The notes under the pieces are model-generated. The model was not told where the DNA came from and searched no databases. It saw only the letters and a list, made by a program, of their open reading frames with translations. Below, in pieces: positions 63,697 through 64,000 of a stretch of 64,000 bases of DNA. Position 1 is the stretch's first letter. The number at the start of each line of letters is the position of its first letter. The DNA is from an uncultured bacterium (lineage in GTDB: Bacteria; Planctomycetota; JAJSAM01; JAJVHW01), in NCBI GenBank assembly GCA_937996235.1, contig CALKVK010000027.1:58109-122108 (forward strand), written 5' to 3'. The position numbers and the translations under genes were made by a program.

Positions 63697-64000
63697 GTCC
63701 GCAGGCATCCGTAACGGGGGCCCCGGTCGTGGCGCGCGCGCTGTGCGCGTCGCCACGGCGCGCTGCGCTCGAGGTCCGCTCGCTGACGCGAGCGGACGGG
63801 CACGACCACCCTGCAACGGAACGCACGAAACCCGGGGAGCTTCGGAGGCCATTGTTCATGGCCTCCGATCGCTCGCACGGCGCCTCGGCTGCGCCGAGGC
63901 GCTACGCGGGCGCTGTGTTCCTGGTCCGCCGCCTGACGGCGGCGGACGGCGTGCTCACGACCGCACCCGTTCGATACCCCCCGCCCGCGAGGGGGCTCGA

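Larger units (their letters stand above)
63215..64000. repeat. Non-coding repeat and hairpin island, open to the right
   Basis: No convincing gene lies in these 786 bases. A hairpin with arms GCGCCTCGGC/GCCGAGGCGC (63244-63266) follows the large gene and may end it. About four and a half copies of a 63-bp tandem repeat follow (63278 to about 63575), and one more copy begins near 63905. Between them lie a nested inverted-repeat block (63599-63696) and hairpins GTCCGCTCGC/GCGAGCGGAC (about 63775-63797) and TCGGAGGCCAT/ATGGCCTCCGA (about 63842-63868). From 63949 the sequence repeats what is seen from 63576, so a longer unit of about 373 bp continues beyond the edge. Confidence 0.75.

Noticed and set aside
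59507..63859. A 1450-codon minus-strand frame with 21-residue repeats near its start
   Set aside because: The repeats only reflect the 63-bp tandem DNA repeat; the rest runs antisense through the Cys-rich/toroid gene and three other clear genes.

Overview
The window is very GC-rich DNA from a Gram-negative-type bacterium that makes lipoproteins (lgt is present, with at least five lipoprotein-like genes), a TolC-type outer-membrane protein, a giant Ser/Thr kinase, an ECF sigma/anti-sigma pair, HEAT, FG-GAP and carboxypeptidase-regulatory-like secreted proteins, a DUF1570-like peptidase and a DUF5658-like protein. This mix fits Planctomycetota or a neighbouring deep lineage best. That is inference: no rRNA or other phylogenetic marker was compared.

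Bases 1-10,600 look like an accessory island, visibly less GC-rich than the rest. It holds a restriction-modification pair, a winged-helix protein beside twin palindromic operators, decayed phage structural genes split by a TPR gene, two PD-(D/E)XK nuclease-like genes facing each other, and small lipoproteins. Bases 10,600-63,200 look like chromosome: tRNA-Val, a 1531-residue kinase, tRNA-Ala, and then a tightly overlapping run (PilZ, dual-specificity phosphatase, dapB, thiE-like, Cys-rich lipoprotein, HEAT lipoprotein, thiL, tsaE, and a 1176-residue secreted repeat protein). Next come an ECF sigma factor with a fused anti-sigma/toroid protein, a sigma-54-type promoter on a 70-residue gene, TolC/HEAT genes, lgt, the glycine cleavage genes gcvP, gcvH and gcvT, two metallopeptidases, an SAH/MTA deaminase-like gene, algH, Fe-type sodB, an ABC-PDZ-FG-GAP operon, a thioredoxin-like gene read through an in-frame TGA (probable selenoprotein), a dehydratase, a VOC protein with a histone-like tail, and a large Cys-rich/toroid protein. 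Bases 63,215-64,000 hold no convincing gene but are packed with 63-bp tandem repeats and hairpins.

Two signals cut across the window. First, many genes are translationally coupled through ATGA or GTGA overlaps. Second, several genes with no Shine-Dalgarno sequence have a TANNNT box 6-10 nt before the start codon, which suggests leaderless transcription. The two strongest single findings are the probable UPPC selenoprotein at 56746-57759 with a SECIS-like hairpin, and the consensus sigma-54 promoter at 30970.
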